Source of the DNA: Rhodospirillales bacterium
GTDB lineage: Bacteria; Pseudomonadota; Alphaproteobacteria; ATCC43930; CGMCC-115725
Direction: 5' to 3'
Assembly (NCBI GenBank): GCA_015654725.1
Contig: JAATGI010000442.1
Coordinates: 1-6,365 of the forward strand
DNA: 6,365 bases
Shown: piece by piece, positions 5,596 through 6,365 of the stretch
Numbering within the stretch: the stretch's first letter is position 1
How the letters are laid out: the number at the start of each line of letters is the position of its first letter
The notes under the pieces: model-generated
What the model was told of the DNA's origin: nothing
What the model saw: only the letters and a program-made list of their open reading frames with translations
Databases searched by the model: none
Position numbers and translations under genes: made by a program

Positions 5596-6365
5596 ATGAT
5601 CGCCACGCCTGGCCCGTTTCTTCGGGGGCAGATTTCCTGGCTTGTGCCGGTGCTGTTGCTGATCCTGTGGCAAGCGGCGGCGATGATGCTCGCCTCGCAA
5701 GTCCTGCCGTCGCCGTTCGATGTGCTCCTCGCCGGATGGCGCCTCGGCGTCTCGGGCGAATTGGCGCACCATATCGGCGTCAGCACCGGGCGCGCGCTCG
5801 CCGGTCTCGCGGTGGGCGGCGGCATCGGCTTCGCGCTCGGGCTAATGAACGGCTTGGTGCCGGTCGCCTCGCGGCTTCTGGACAGTACGCTTCAGATGCT
5901 GCGCAACGTGCCGCATCTGGCGCTCATCCCTCTCGTGATCCTGTGGTTCGGGATCGACGAGGGCGCCAAGCTGTTCCTGGTCGCGTTCGGCGTCTTTTTC
6001 CCGATCTATCTCAATACCTATCACGGCGTCCGCACGGTCGATGCCGATCTCGCCGAGATGGGACGCGCCTATGGCTTGCGGCGCTTCGAATTTTTTCGCC
6101 AGGTGATTCTACCGGGTGCGATGCCGTCGATTCTGGTCGGCCTGCGCTACGCCCTCGGCATCATGTGGCTGACGCTGATTGTCGCCGAAACCATCTCCGC
6201 CAGTTCGGGCATCGGCTACATGACCATGAACGCGCGTGAGTTCCTACAGACGGATGTTGTGGTGCAGGGAATCCTGATCTACGCGCTGCTCGGCAAGCTG
6301 GCGGACAGCGCGACCCACTTGCTCGAACGCCGCTGGCTCGCATGGCACCCGGCCTTTCAAGTCAA
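5596..6365 (+). CDS. ssuC: Aliphatic sulfonate ABC transporter, permease (cut by window edge near its C-terminus)
   Basis: SsuC is the inner-membrane channel subunit of the SsuABC sulfonate importer. The 256 residues present are almost the whole protein (E. coli SsuC has 263). Hydrophobic segments that look membrane-spanning lie at about 13-34, 65-87, 106-119, 125-141, 178-198 and 221-238. The cytoplasmic EAA loop, which docks onto the ATPase, is at 154-177 (EMGRAYGLRRFEFFRQVILP and following), with the conserved Gly at 160. The end ERRWLAWHPAFQV resembles the usual C-terminus, so only a few residues are missing. The start codon is 10 bases after the ssuA stop, and GAGAG (5586-5590) lies just before it. 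The ATPase gene ssuB is expected immediately downstream but is outside the window. Confidence 0.95.
   Translation, partial: MIATPGPFLRGQISWLVPVLLLILWQAAAMMLASQVLPSPFDVLLAGWRLGVSGELAHHIGVSTGRALAGLAVGGGIGFALGLMNGLVPVASRLLDSTLQMLRNVPHLALIPLVILWFGIDEGAKLFLVAFGVFFPIYLNTYHGVRTVDADLAEMGRAYGLRRFEFFRQVILPGAMPSILVGLRYALGIMWLTLIVAETISASSGIGYMTMNAREFLQTDVVVQGILIYALLGKLADSATHLLERRWLAWHPAFQV

Overview
The window is GC-rich DNA with a codon bias strongly towards G/C in third positions. Its gene content (a PPi-type phosphofructokinase, an Ssu sulfonate system, XRE-cupin regulators) suggests an alphaproteobacterium. I cannot place it to genus from the sequence alone.

Left end (1-911, minus strand): the N-terminal part of a PPi-type 6-phosphofructokinase runs off the left edge. 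Upstream of it is a 66-residue coiled-coil protein of unknown function. Next comes a decayed, plus-strand remnant (about 941-1621) of a c-type cytochrome, probably the C-terminal part of a CopD/cytochrome c fusion. It has a 4-base deletion through its haem motif, a frameshift at a run of six C, and no N-terminal part.

Middle (1622-3089): two paralogous regulators, each an XRE helix-turn-helix followed by a cupin, face each other tail to tail with 42 bp between their stops. Both resemble Escherichia coli SutR (YdcN), a sulfur-utilisation regulator. Their DNA-recognition helices are almost identical.

Right part (3286-6365): a sulfonate-sulfur scavenging locus. ssuD (FMNH2-dependent alkanesulfonate monooxygenase) is on the minus strand. 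It is divergent from ssuA (periplasmic sulfonate-binding protein) and ssuC (permease, cut just before its end). The ATPase gene ssuB presumably follows outside the window. The flavin reductase gene ssuE is not seen. SsuABC would import alkanesulfonates and SsuD would release sulfite for cysteine synthesis.

The most interesting signal is an AT-rich 12-mer, close to CGWCWATATATT. It occurs at the promoter of the first regulator, between ssuD and the second regulator, and twice in tandem (20 bp apart) in the ssuD-ssuA divergent intergenic region. Together with the near-identical recognition helices, this suggests a self-contained sulfonate regulon controlled by two SutR-like paralogs that share an operator. 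That link is inference; the repeated motif and the gene layout are directly visible.
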